Assembly: GCA_048859965.1 (NCBI GenBank)
Contig: JBLIZO010000085.1
Span: forward strand, 1 to 27,312
DNA from: Fluviibacter sp048859965
GTDB lineage: Bacteria; Pseudomonadota; Gammaproteobacteria; Burkholderiales; Rhodocyclaceae
Length of the DNA: 27,312 nt
Direction: 5' to 3'
Part shown: piece after piece, positions 19,940 to 27,058 of the stretch
Position numbering within the stretch: the stretch's first letter is position 1
How the letters are laid out: the number at the start of each line of letters is the position of its first letter
The notes under the pieces: model-generated
Database searches by the model: none
Told to the model about the DNA's origin: nothing
The model's input: only the letters and a program-made list of their open reading frames with translations
Program-made: the position numbers and the translations under genes

Positions 19940-21300
19940 TCGCGACATTCTGGCGTCGCCAGGCAAGCGGTAGTCTGCAGTTGCAGCTACTGGCCTGGAC
20001 ATTGACCTTTGTCGGCGCTGTATGGCTGATCCTCAGTGTCGTGGCCTGGCGCGAAGCCGAGTCCGAAGCCGAAGAATTGTTTGATGCGCATCTGGCGCAG
20101 ACGGCGGCATTACTCGTCATCCTGAGCCGCGAAGAGTCGGGCGATCTTCCTGAGGAACTGCCCTCTCATCGCTATGCCCGCAAAGTGGCCTTTCAGATCT
20201 GGTCAGACAAGGGCAAGCTGCTGGCGCGTTCGACCACCGCACCGCGCGAACCGCTGACCGATCAAAGCAAGGGCTTTTCGGATCGGCGGATCGATGGCCG
20301 TTACTGGCGCATCTACAGCAAACACGATGAACGGCACCATCACCGGATTCTGGTTGCCGAAACCTTTGAGGCACGCAACGCCGTCGGCAAAGAGCTGGCC
20401 AAGCATTTGCTCATGCCGCTGATTTTTGCGTTGCCGATGTTGGCGCTTGGACTAGTGCTCCTCATGCGGCAGCATTTCAAGCCGTTGCATCGATTGGCCA
20501 CATCCATAGGGCAACGTTCGCCGGATCGTCTCGACCCCATCGCGCTAACCGGCGTACCGACTGAAATTCAGCCGATTATTGAACAGACGAACCGGCTGTT
20601 ACAGCGGGTATCCGATTCGATTGACCAGGAACGCCGATTCACGGCCGATGCCGCCCATGAGATTCGTACGCCACTGGCCGTTATCCGGACCTATGCCCAG
20701 GTGGCCCTAGCGGCTACCGATCCGGAAGAACGAAAGCGTGCATTGCTTTCCGTTGTCCAGGCGAGCGACCGAGCCACCCATCTGCTGGCGCAGTTATTGA
20801 CCATGGCGCGGCTTGATAACGAGGCGCTAACCCGCCATTTCGTCGCCTGCAATCTGCGCAAAATCGCAGTCGATGTTATCGCCGACATTACACCGCAGGC
20901 CTTGGAAAAGCAGGTCGAGGTCATGCTGGATGAAGGGCAGTCTGCCTGGGTACGCGGTGAGCCAGCCTTACTCGCCGTATTGCTGCGCAATCTGATTGAC
21001 AATGCAATTCGCTACTCACCCTCTGGAACCTTTGTCGCAGTCACCATCAAGTTAATAAACGATGAGGTGCGGCTGACGGTCAGCGACCAAGGACCCGGCA
21101 TTCCCGAAGCCGAACGAGAGCGCGTGTTGTCGCGCTTTACACGATTGGCTGGCAACTCGTCGCCAGGCTCAGGCCTTGGGTTATCCATCGCCCACCGCAT
21201 TGCACAGATTCACGGATCCACATTAACCCTGCAGGATGGCCCCGGTGAATACGGACTCAGCGTTTGTGTCACGCTACCAGCAACGGCTCAACCCGATTAA
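19936..21300 (+). CDS. Two-component sensor histidine kinase (QseC/PmrB-like)
   Basis: Inner-membrane sensor kinase of 454 aa. A first helix lies at about 20-38, a periplasmic domain of about 115 residues follows (to about 157), and a second helix lies at about 158-178. A HAMP-like linker comes next, then the H-box with His241 (TADAAHEIRTPLAVI), an N-box (NLIDNAIRYSPSG), a G1 box (VSDQGPGIP) and a G2 box (GSGLGLSIAHRIA). The periplasmic sensor domain carries a histidine run (DERHHHR) that could bind metal, but the signal cannot be identified. The ATG overlaps the regulator stop. Its own stop overlaps by two bases the stop of the opposing membrane-protein gene. Confidence 0.93.
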   Translation: MIATFWRRQASGSLQLQLLAWTLTFVGAVWLILSVVAWREAESEAEELFDAHLAQTAALLVILSREESGDLPEELPSHRYARKVAFQIWSDKGKLLARSTTAPREPLTDQSKGFSDRRIDGRYWRIYSKHDERHHHRILVAETFEARNAVGKELAKHLLMPLIFALPMLALGLVLLMRQHFKPLHRLATSIGQRSPDRLDPIALTGVPTEIQPIIEQTNRLLQRVSDSIDQERRFTADAAHEIRTPLAVIRTYAQVALAATDPEERKRALLSVVQASDRATHLLAQLLTMARLDNEALTRHFVACNLRKIAVDVIADITPQALEKQVEVMLDEGQSAWVRGEPALLAVLLRNLIDNAIRYSPSGTFVAVTIKLINDEVRLTVSDQGPGIPEAERERVLSRFTRLAGNSSPGSGLGLSIAHRIAQIHGSTLTLQDGPGEYGLSVCVTLPATAQPD

Positions 21301-21902
21301 AAGGATTCTTGGCGGAGCCTCTGGAACAGATTAACCAGCGCGACGGCGCCTGTCATCAGAACCATTGATCCCACGACATCACCGACCGCCATAGCAGCCC
21401 ATAAGCGCAAAGCATCAGCGTGTGATGGATGATCATAGACGGCTTCGATCGTATGTAAGGCAAAGATTATCTGGTGCAGCGTAGCTGACATCAGTCCTTG
21501 TGAAAAAACGATCACTAAAACATCTCTGAACGTGAGCTCATCCAGATTCGCGCCAACTCGCCGCCACCAGCAGACAAAAACCATCATCAAATAGGCTGAG
21601 AAGGCAGACACGCCGGCAACCAGGCAAATGTTGAATAAATCCATGGTCTTGACGTGTCCCATGTACTCGATCGTAGAAACGATCGCACCGACAAATACAC
21701 CAACGGCACCGCGAAAACCGAAAATCAGAACTGACAGGGTACGGATACCTGCTGGCAGAAAAATCAGTGAAACACCCATCGCATAATCGAATGTTGTCAG
21801 ATGCAACTGCAGCTGCCACATGACATACCAACCGATGAACCCGAAGAGATAGGGAGCCCAACTGCTATTGACCAGAGATTCGACGAGGTTACGAGTTGTC
21901 AT
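21297..21902 (-). CDS. Stand-alone multi-pass membrane protein, MASE1-like pattern
   Basis: A 201 aa protein made almost wholly of membrane helices (about six), with no soluble output domain. The stretch SLIFLPAGIRTLSVLIFGFR resembles the start of MASE1 sensory membrane domains, but here no cyclase, kinase or phosphodiesterase is attached. Function is unknown; it could be a membrane sensor acting with a partner, or a small transporter. It converges on the sensor kinase gene, with the stop codons overlapping. The start ATG has no Shine-Dalgarno sequence, and a -10-like box lies 9 nt upstream. The existence of the gene is well supported; the family link is tentative. Confidence 0.7.
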   Translation of the reverse strand: MTTRNLVESLVNSSWAPYLFGFIGWYVMWQLQLHLTTFDYAMGVSLIFLPAGIRTLSVLIFGFRGAVGVFVGAIVSTIEYMGHVKTMDLFNICLVAGVSAFSAYLMMVFVCWWRRVGANLDELTFRDVLVIVFSQGLMSATLHQIIFALHTIEAVYDHPSHADALRLWAAMAVGDVVGSMVLMTGAVALVNLFQRLRQESF

Positions 21903-22128
21903 AAGCGTTATATTTTATGCTAGGGCGGTCGTAGTGATAATTCCACTGCTTGTTTATCGGATTCGGGTTTTGACGTAGCTCCGGAATCCAATCAGTGTCA
22001 CAAAAAGCATACGCATTCTCAGAACGACCAAACCCACATTTCGCAAAAAAAGGGCATTTGATGGAAATAGAAACCCTCAGTGACACGCAGGCACGATGAC
22101 CTAACTGATATCGATTACAATATGCCAA
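21889..22128 (-). CDS. Possible small cysteine-containing protein, unrecognised
   Basis: An open frame of up to 79 codons with no ATG (TTG at 22126-22128, GTG at 22084-22086). It overlaps the start of the membrane-protein gene by 14 nt. The C-terminal 55 residues look protein-like: Cys25, Cys31 and Cys43 with an aromatic-rich tail (CPFFAKCGFGR, then FCDTDWIPEL and KQWNYHYDRPS). A GAGGG lies about 6 nt before an ATT codon at position 21. I do not recognise the family. It could equally be spurious, since it covers the tRNA promoter side and lacks a normal start. Confidence 0.3.
   Translation of the reverse strand: MAYCNRYQLGHRACVSLRVSISIKCPFFAKCGFGRSENAYAFCDTDWIPELRQNPNPINKQWNYHYDRPSIKYNAYDNS
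21912..21940 (-). promoter_or_regulatory. Candidate promoter of the stand-alone membrane protein gene
   Basis: On the minus strand TTATCA (21935-21940) and TAAAAT (21912-21917) are 17 bp apart, with the -10 box ending 9 nt before the ATG at 21902. A transcript from here would have a leader of about 2-3 nt. Confidence 0.4.
22116..22121 (+). promoter_or_regulatory. Candidate -10 box (TACAAT) of the tRNA-Gly gene
   Basis: TACAAT lies 17 nt before the first base of the tRNA, so transcription would start about 10 nt upstream of it. No strong -35 hexamer was found. This promoter may also serve thiS-thiG, which follow closely. Confidence 0.4.
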
Positions 22129-22138
22129 CTTGAACCAA

Positions 22139-22212
22139 GCGGGCGTCGTATAGTGGCATTACCTGAGCTTCCCAAGCTCATGAGGAGGGTTCGATTCCCT
22201 TCGCCCGCTCCA
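22139..22212 (+). tRNA. tRNA-Gly, anticodon CCC
   Basis: A complete cloverleaf: acceptor stem GCGGGCG paired with CGCCCGC (22202-22208), a D-arm, an anticodon stem TGAGC/GCTCA with loop TTCCCAA and anticodon CCC at 22171-22173, a T-arm with TTCGATT, discriminator T and encoded CCA (22210-22212). The body closely resembles known bacterial tRNA-Gly(CCC) genes, which read GGG codons. The thiS start codon is 16 nt after the CCA end. Confidence 0.96.
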
Positions 22213-22228
22213 AACGAATTCACCCCCC

Positions 22229-22429
22229 ATGAAACTCACCGTCAACGGCAATGTGCATGAGTGCCCGGCCGACGCGACTGTTAGCGCATTGCTTGAGCAG
22301 TTGGCGTTGACAGGGCGACGCGTAGCGGTAGAGCGTAACAGTGCTATTGTGCCGCGCAGCCAACATGCATCCGCTGTTCTCGCCGAGGGGGATCAGATCG
22401 AGATTGTCGTCGCCGTCGGCGGAGGTTAA
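22229..22429 (+). CDS. thiS: Sulfur carrier protein ThiS
   Basis: Ubiquitin-fold sulfur carrier for thiamine thiazole synthesis. Its C-terminal glycine is adenylated and converted to a thiocarboxylate that donates sulfur to ThiG. It has 66 aa, the family length, starts MKLTVNGNVHECP and ends with the required Gly-Gly. The bases before the ATG are a run of C with no Shine-Dalgarno sequence. It directly follows tRNA-Gly and precedes thiG by 2 nt. Its last Gly codons contain the thiG ribosome-binding site. Confidence 0.95.
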   Translation: MKLTVNGNVHECPADATVSALLEQLALTGRRVAVERNSAIVPRSQHASAVLAEGDQIEIVVAVGGG

Positions 22430-22431
22430 AC

Positions 22432-23235
22432 GTGCAGCCCTTGAATTCCATCAATGCCGTCACCATCGGTAGCAGGACCTATCGTTCACGTCTGCTGGTC
22501 GGTACCGGCAAATATAAGGATTTTGCAGAAACCGGCCGCGCCATTGAAGCATCCGGCGCCGAGATCGTTACCGTGGCGATCCGCCGAACAAACATCGGCC
22601 AGGATTCGGGTACACCAAACCTGCTGGATGTGATCCCGCCGAATCGCTACACCATTCTCCCCAACACAGCCGGTTGCTACACTGCCGATGACGCCGTACG
22701 GACGCTGCGCTTGGCGCGCGAACTGCTTGATGGCCACCCACTATGCAAGCTGGAGGTACTGGGCGACCAGACCAGCCTGTTCCCGAATATGCCAGAAACT
22801 CTGAAAGCCGCCGAAATACTGGTCAAAGAAGGCTTCGAGGTCATGGTGTATTGCTCGGATGACCCGATTCAGGCCAGGATGCTGGAAGACATCGGTTGCG
22901 TCGCCATCATGCCGCTTGCCTCGCTGATTGGCTCAGGCATGGGTATTTTAAACCCGTGGAATCTGCGCCTCATTCTGGACCAGAGCAAAGTACCGGTCAT
23001 TGTTGATGCCGGCGTAGGCACCGCATCGGACGCAACGATTGCAATGGAGCTGGGATGCTCAGGTGTACTCATGAACACGGCGATCGCGCATGCCCAAGAT
23101 CCGGTACTGATGGCGAGCGCCATGAAACTGGCGGTCGAATCCGGCAGAACCGCTTATCTGGCAGGCCGCATGCCACGCAAGTTTTACAGCGCTGACCCGA
23201 GCTCGCCAACGACAGGTCTGATCGGCGGTAAATGA
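22432..23235 (+). CDS. thiG: Thiazole synthase ThiG
   Basis: Forms the thiazole phosphate of thiamine from 1-deoxyxylulose 5-phosphate, dehydroglycine and ThiS thiocarboxylate. It is a TIM-barrel enzyme of 267 aa. Visible motifs: SRLLVGTGKY, AIRRTNIGQ, LPNTAGCYTADDA, the Schiff-base lysine region CKLEVLGD (Lys106), MPLASLIGSGMGI, VDAGVGTASDA and LMNTAIAHA. The GTG start is supported by GGAGG (22421-22425) at 6 nt spacing, lying inside the last thiS codons. The glycine oxidase or ThiH that would supply dehydroglycine is not in this window. Confidence 0.97.
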   Translation: MQPLNSINAVTIGSRTYRSRLLVGTGKYKDFAETGRAIEASGAEIVTVAIRRTNIGQDSGTPNLLDVIPPNRYTILPNTAGCYTADDAVRTLRLARELLDGHPLCKLEVLGDQTSLFPNMPETLKAAEILVKEGFEVMVYCSDDPIQARMLEDIGCVAIMPLASLIGSGMGILNPWNLRLILDQSKVPVIVDAGVGTASDATIAMELGCSGVLMNTAIAHAQDPVLMASAMKLAVESGRTAYLAGRMPRKFYSADPSSPTTGLIGGK

Positions 23236-23245
23236 TTCTCGCCGC

Positions 23246-23779
23246 ATGAAGGCATCCATTCTGCATGCAATCGGCGGGGCCATCCTCGCAATCCATGCCG
23301 TTGGTTGCACCACGACTCATGGTGCTAACGAGGCACGACCACATGCTTACGCTTTCAATGAACCCACGTTACTGGCTACGCAACGTGTCTTCGGTATCGG
23401 CAATGCGGTGACCGTGCTCGGCGATGCCTGCACCAGCGATGAAGCGGCCATGGCAAGCTATGCGCAATGGCGAACCGCCAATCTGGATACACTACACCGC
23501 ATGACGAAGCAACTGGCGCTGCACTACCAAATCCTGGCAGCACCGGATCAGCAACAAAAGCGTGTTGCAGAAATCATGCATCTCAAAACACAGATTTCCT
23601 TGTCTGATAGCGCGCTGACAGAGGCCTGCGCCAGCTTGCCCGACACACTCACCCTGCCATGGATGAATCTTGCGCAACGCTACCAAAGTACATTACGCGA
23701 AGTACAGGATCCGAATTATCTGAAACCCCAGAAGCCGAAGAAAATCGATGACCGAGAAGAGCAAACCCGTTCTGAGTGA
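23246..23779 (+). CDS. Small lipoprotein of unknown function between thiG and trmB
   Basis: A 177 aa protein with a signal peptide ending in a lipobox-like AVGC (Cys21). The body is mostly helical, with a region rich in Gln and Ala (about 85-125), two cysteines (Cys62 and Cys128, approximately) and a charged Lys/Glu-rich tail. I do not recognise the family. It starts 10 nt after thiG and its end overlaps the trmB start by 32 nt, so it should be expressed with both. A role in thiamine synthesis or tRNA methylation is not implied by the sequence. Confidence 0.72.
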   Translation: MKASILHAIGGAILAIHAVGCTTTHGANEARPHAYAFNEPTLLATQRVFGIGNAVTVLGDACTSDEAAMASYAQWRTANLDTLHRMTKQLALHYQILAAPDQQQKRVAEIMHLKTQISLSDSALTEACASLPDTLTLPWMNLAQRYQSTLREVQDPNYLKPQKPKKIDDREEQTRSE

Positions 23780-24455
23780 CCTGCCTGAACATCTGCGGCG
23801 CATTCGCAGCTTTGTTCGCCGTGAAGGCCGCCTGACTGAAGGACAATCATCTGCCATTGCAAACGGCTGGCCACAGTGGGGCGTCGATTATGCACCCGGC
23901 GTCATGGATTGGGATAGGGTTTTCGGTCGCACCGCACCCCGCTTTCTGGAAATCGGCTTCGGCATGGGTGGTGCGACAGCGGAAATCGCTCGCAACCACC
24001 CTGACAACGATTATCTGGGTATTGAAGTGCATCGTCCCGGCGTGGGCAACCTGCTCAAACTGATTGCCCAGGATAGCCTGACCAACCTGCGCCTTATGTC
24101 ACATGACGCAGTCGATGTCATCAACGAAATGATTGCGCCCGATACGCTGGATGGCATACTGATTTTCTTTCCGGACCCCTGGCACAAGAAGCGACATCAC
24201 AAGCGCCGCCTGATTCAACCTGAGTTTGTGCATCTGCTGGCTTCGCGCCTGAAACCGGGGGGCACAATCCATTGCGCCACGGATTGGGAAAACTATGCGG
24301 TGCAGATGCTGGAGGTGCTTTCAGCCGAACCTGCACTGGAAAATACCGCGATGGATTATGCACCCCGTCCGACGTATCGACCGCTGACCAAATTTGAGAA
24401 CCGCGGCCTCAAACTGGGTCATGGCGTCTGGGATCTCGTTTTCCGCAAGAAATAA
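23748..24455 (+). CDS. trmB: tRNA (guanine-N7)-methyltransferase TrmB
   Basis: SAM-dependent enzyme that makes 7-methylguanosine at position 46 of tRNA. It has 235 aa, the normal length. It shows the SAM-binding motif FLEIGFGMGGAT, the GIEVHRPGVGNLL block, the family hallmark IFFPDPWHKKRHHKRRL, and THCATDWENYA-like IHCATDWENYA. The start overlaps the preceding lipoprotein gene by 32 nt. The stop lies 2 nt from the hemW stop on the other strand, with no terminator visible between them. Confidence 0.96.
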   Translation: MTEKSKPVLSDLPEHLRRIRSFVRREGRLTEGQSSAIANGWPQWGVDYAPGVMDWDRVFGRTAPRFLEIGFGMGGATAEIARNHPDNDYLGIEVHRPGVGNLLKLIAQDSLTNLRLMSHDAVDVINEMIAPDTLDGILIFFPDPWHKKRHHKRRLIQPEFVHLLASRLKPGGTIHCATDWENYAVQMLEVLSAEPALENTAMDYAPRPTYRPLTKFENRGLKLGHGVWDLVFRKK

Positions 24456-24457
24456 AC

Positions 24458-25672
24458 TTAGAGAAAGCGCTGTAGCAACACGTTGAGAAAACGTCGGCCC
24501 TGCAGCGTTGGCCTCAGGTGTTTCCCGGCAACGACCCATTCGAGAAAACCATCACGCACACCGGATTCAACGTCACGACTGACAACCAACCAGGGCAGTC
24601 CGGTATGGCGCTCAAAGATGTCCGTCGTGAACCCCGCGTTCAGCCGTAGTGCATTCATCATGAATTCGCCAATGAGGGCGTCGGCAGAAACAGCCTCGTC
24701 TGTTTGCGTAAAACCACCGGAATCTGCTGCAGCCAGATAGGCTTTCGGCTGTTTGTGGCGCATGGTCCGGTGCACGCCTTCATGATTCGTCAGCTTGCCA
24801 TGCGCCCCCGGGCCAATACCCAGGTAATCACCAAAGAGCCAATAGTTCAGATTATGCCGGCATTGATGACCGGGCCGGGCAAAGGCCGATGTTTCGTAAT
24901 GGTCGTAGCCGGCGTCGGCCAGACGCGCTTCCAACCGATCCTGGATTTCGGCACAGACATCGTCATCTGGCAAACCTGCGGGCGGCTGTGCGGCAAAGCG
25001 CGTATGTGGTTCCAGGGTCAATTGATAGCAGGAAAAGTGCGGCGGCGAAAAGTAAAGCGCCTGTTCAATATCGGCCAATGCCGCATCAACCGTCTGGTAC
25101 GGTAAGCCAACCATCAGATCGAGGTTGAACGTATCGAAAACACGAGCGGCTGCTTCGATAGCAGCAATCGCCTGAGCCTTGTTATGAATACGACCGAGTG
25201 ACTGTAGCGCTGCATCGTCGAAGCTCTGGATACCCAGTGATAAGCGGTTAATACCCGCTGCACGAAAACCTTCAAATCGCGCTGAATCGACGGTACCAGG
25301 GTTAGCCTCCAGCGTGATTTCTGCACCTGGCGACAAGGGCAACAAGGTACGAAACCCCGAGAGCAACCGATCGACCGACTCGGGTGATAACAGACTGGGT
25401 GTGCCGCCACCGAAAAACACGGTTTCCACGCGACGCCCCCAGATAGCGGGTAGCGATCGCGTCAGATCTTCCAGCAGCGCATCGACGAACATCGTTTCCG
25501 GCAAGACTTCCGGCGCTGCATGCGAATTAAAGTCGCAATAAGGGCATTTACGCACGCACCACGGGATATGTACATACAGCGAGAGCGGCACCGTCTGTGT
25601 GAATTGCGGCGTCAGCGATGGCAGCGCGTTTCGCTGTGTTCGCCCGGAAACGAAGCTGATCGGTTGAGTCAC
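24458..25672 (-). CDS. hemW: Radical SAM heme chaperone HemW
   Basis: HemW binds heme and a [4Fe-4S] cluster and is thought to insert heme into respiratory enzymes. It was formerly annotated as an oxygen-independent coproporphyrinogen oxidase-like protein. It has 404 aa. The radical SAM motif C39-x3-C43-x2-C46 lies in HIPWCVRKCPYCDFNSH, followed by FFGGGTPSLL, GIQSFDDAALQSLGR, and the HNLNYW heme-binding motif that marks HemW. The start is a GTG at 25670-25672, 7 nt after the rdgB stop, with no strong ribosome-binding site; a later GTG near codon 28 is possible. It belongs to the rph-rdgB-hemW run. Confidence 0.94.
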   Translation of the reverse strand: MTQPISFVSGRTQRNALPSLTPQFTQTVPLSLYVHIPWCVRKCPYCDFNSHAAPEVLPETMFVDALLEDLTRSLPAIWGRRVETVFFGGGTPSLLSPESVDRLLSGFRTLLPLSPGAEITLEANPGTVDSARFEGFRAAGINRLSLGIQSFDDAALQSLGRIHNKAQAIAAIEAAARVFDTFNLDLMVGLPYQTVDAALADIEQALYFSPPHFSCYQLTLEPHTRFAAQPPAGLPDDDVCAEIQDRLEARLADAGYDHYETSAFARPGHQCRHNLNYWLFGDYLGIGPGAHGKLTNHEGVHRTMRHKQPKAYLAAADSGGFTQTDEAVSADALIGEFMMNALRLNAGFTTDIFERHTGLPWLVVSRDVESGVRDGFLEWVVAGKHLRPTLQGRRFLNVLLQRFL

Positions 25673-25679
25673 AAGACAC

Positions 25680-26267
25680 TCAAAGCTCGTTCAGTCGCAC
25701 CATGAGCTGCTGCATGGCAACCGCCCGGTGAGAACACTGGTTCTTGGCGTCTGCGGCCATCTCGGCAGCGGATAAACCGACCGCCGGAACCCAGAACAGC
25801 GGATCGTAACCAAAGCCATCCTTACCCCGCGGCGCATGAAGAATTTCGCCCTGCCAATTGCCCTCGGCGATAATCGGCTGTGGATCATCAGCATGGCGTA
25901 CCAGTACCAGCAGGCTGACGAAGTGCGCAGCGCGATCCGTTTGCCCGGCAAGCCTTTCCAACAGATACTGGTTATTACGTTCATCCGATTTGGGTTCGCC
26001 GGCAAAACGTGCCGATAAGACACCGGGGGCACCACCCAGCGCACGGACACACAGGCCCGAATCATCGGCGAGCGCCGGCAAGCCGCTCAACCGAGCCGCA
26101 TGGCGCGCTTTAGCCAACGCATTTTCCACGAAGGTAAAAAACGGTTCTTCGGCCTCCGGAATACCCAATGCGCCTTGCGGGAGCAGTTCGATGCCCAGCG
26201 GCGTCAGCAACGCGCCGAGTTCCTTGAGTTTCTTGGCGTTGTTGGAAGCAAGAACAAGTCGTTGCAT
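25680..26267 (-). CDS. rdgB: XTP/dITP pyrophosphatase RdgB
   Basis: House-cleaning enzyme that hydrolyses non-canonical purine triphosphates (dITP, XTP) to monophosphates. It has 195 aa. Visible motifs: LVLASNNAKKLKEL at the N-terminus, TFVENALAKARHAA, ALADDSGLCV, the PGVLSARFAG block, GKDGFGYDPLFWVP and the C-terminal SHRAVAMQQL. It starts 2 nt after the rph stop, as commonly seen for this pair, and hemW follows after 7 nt. Confidence 0.96.
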   Translation of the reverse strand: MQRLVLASNNAKKLKELGALLTPLGIELLPQGALGIPEAEEPFFTFVENALAKARHAARLSGLPALADDSGLCVRALGGAPGVLSARFAGEPKSDERNNQYLLERLAGQTDRAAHFVSLLVLVRHADDPQPIIAEGNWQGEILHAPRGKDGFGYDPLFWVPAVGLSAAEMAADAKNQCSHRAVAMQQLMVRLNEL

Positions 26268-26269
26268 AT

Positions 26270-26986
26270 TCAGGCCTTGATCGCCTGCTTCTGTGCAGCG
26301 ATCAGTTCGCTCACGCCCTTCTCGGCCAGGTCGACCAGTGCGCCCAGCTCACCACGTGTAAACGGCGTACCTTCGGCCGTACCCTGGATTTCCACAATGC
26401 CGCCACTGCCCGTCATGATGACATTCATGTCGGTATCGCAATTCGAATCTTCAGCATAATCCAGGTCGAGTACGGGCTGGCCATCGACAATACCCACCGA
26501 TATGCCGGCAACATGGTCGCGTACCGGATTACTTGGCAGCGCGCCACTTTCGACCAATTTGGCACAGGCTTCATACAGCGCGACCCAGGCACCGGTAATG
26601 GCGGCACATCGCGTGCCGCCATCGGCCTGCAGCACATCACAATCCAGCGTAATCTGACGCTCCCCAAGAATTACGAGATCTGTCACGGCGCGCAGGCTGC
26701 GGCCAATGAGACGCTGAATTTCCTGCGTACGACCGGTTTGCTTGCCCTTGGCCGCTTCACGCGCGGTACGGGTGTGGGTGGCACGCGGCAACATGCCATA
26801 TTCGGCGGTCACCCAACCCTGACCTTTGCCGCGCAACCATGGCGGCAAGTTGGTTTCGACACTGGCCGTACACAGCACACGGGTTTGCCCCACCTGAATC
26901 AGCACCGATCCTTCGGCATGGACGGTGTAGCCACGGGTAATCGAAAGCGGGCGTAATTCGTCGGGTTGACGCTGACTTGGGCGCAT
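26270..26986 (-). CDS. rph: Ribonuclease PH
   Basis: Phosphorolytic 3'-5' exoribonuclease that trims tRNA 3' ends. It has 238 aa, family length. It begins MRPSQRQPDELRPLSITRGY, then GSVLIQVGQTRVLCTASVE, PPWLRGKGQGWVTAEYGMLP, a phosphate-binding RTQEIQRLIGRSLRAV block, and LDCDVLQADGGTRCAAITGA. A -10-like TACAAT lies about 30 nt upstream. It is the first gene of rph-rdgB-hemW and is divergent from yicC. Confidence 0.97.
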   Translation of the reverse strand: MRPSQRQPDELRPLSITRGYTVHAEGSVLIQVGQTRVLCTASVETNLPPWLRGKGQGWVTAEYGMLPRATHTRTAREAAKGKQTGRTQEIQRLIGRSLRAVTDLVILGERQITLDCDVLQADGGTRCAAITGAWVALYEACAKLVESGALPSNPVRDHVAGISVGIVDGQPVLDLDYAEDSNCDTDMNVIMTGSGGIVEIQGTAEGTPFTRGELGALVDLAEKGVSELIAAQKQAIKA

Positions 26987-27016
26987 AGATGGCTCCGGTG
27001 GTTTAAACTCGTCGGC

Positions 27017-27022
27017 ATTGTA
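27017..27022 (-). promoter_or_regulatory. Candidate -10 box (TACAAT) for rph-rdgB-hemW
   Basis: TACAAT on the minus strand lies 30 nt upstream of the rph ATG, within the 72 nt divergent rph/yicC gap. The -35 region is weak. Confidence 0.35.
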
Positions 27023-27058
27023 CGACTTCCACCCGTCTTCAGGAATTCAGGATTGCTC

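Noticed and set aside
22455..22480. CGGTAGC core resembling an RfaH ops element in early thiG
   Set aside because: The match is short, lacks the downstream part of the element, and lies inside coding sequence; a similar string in aroB is on the non-transcribed strand.
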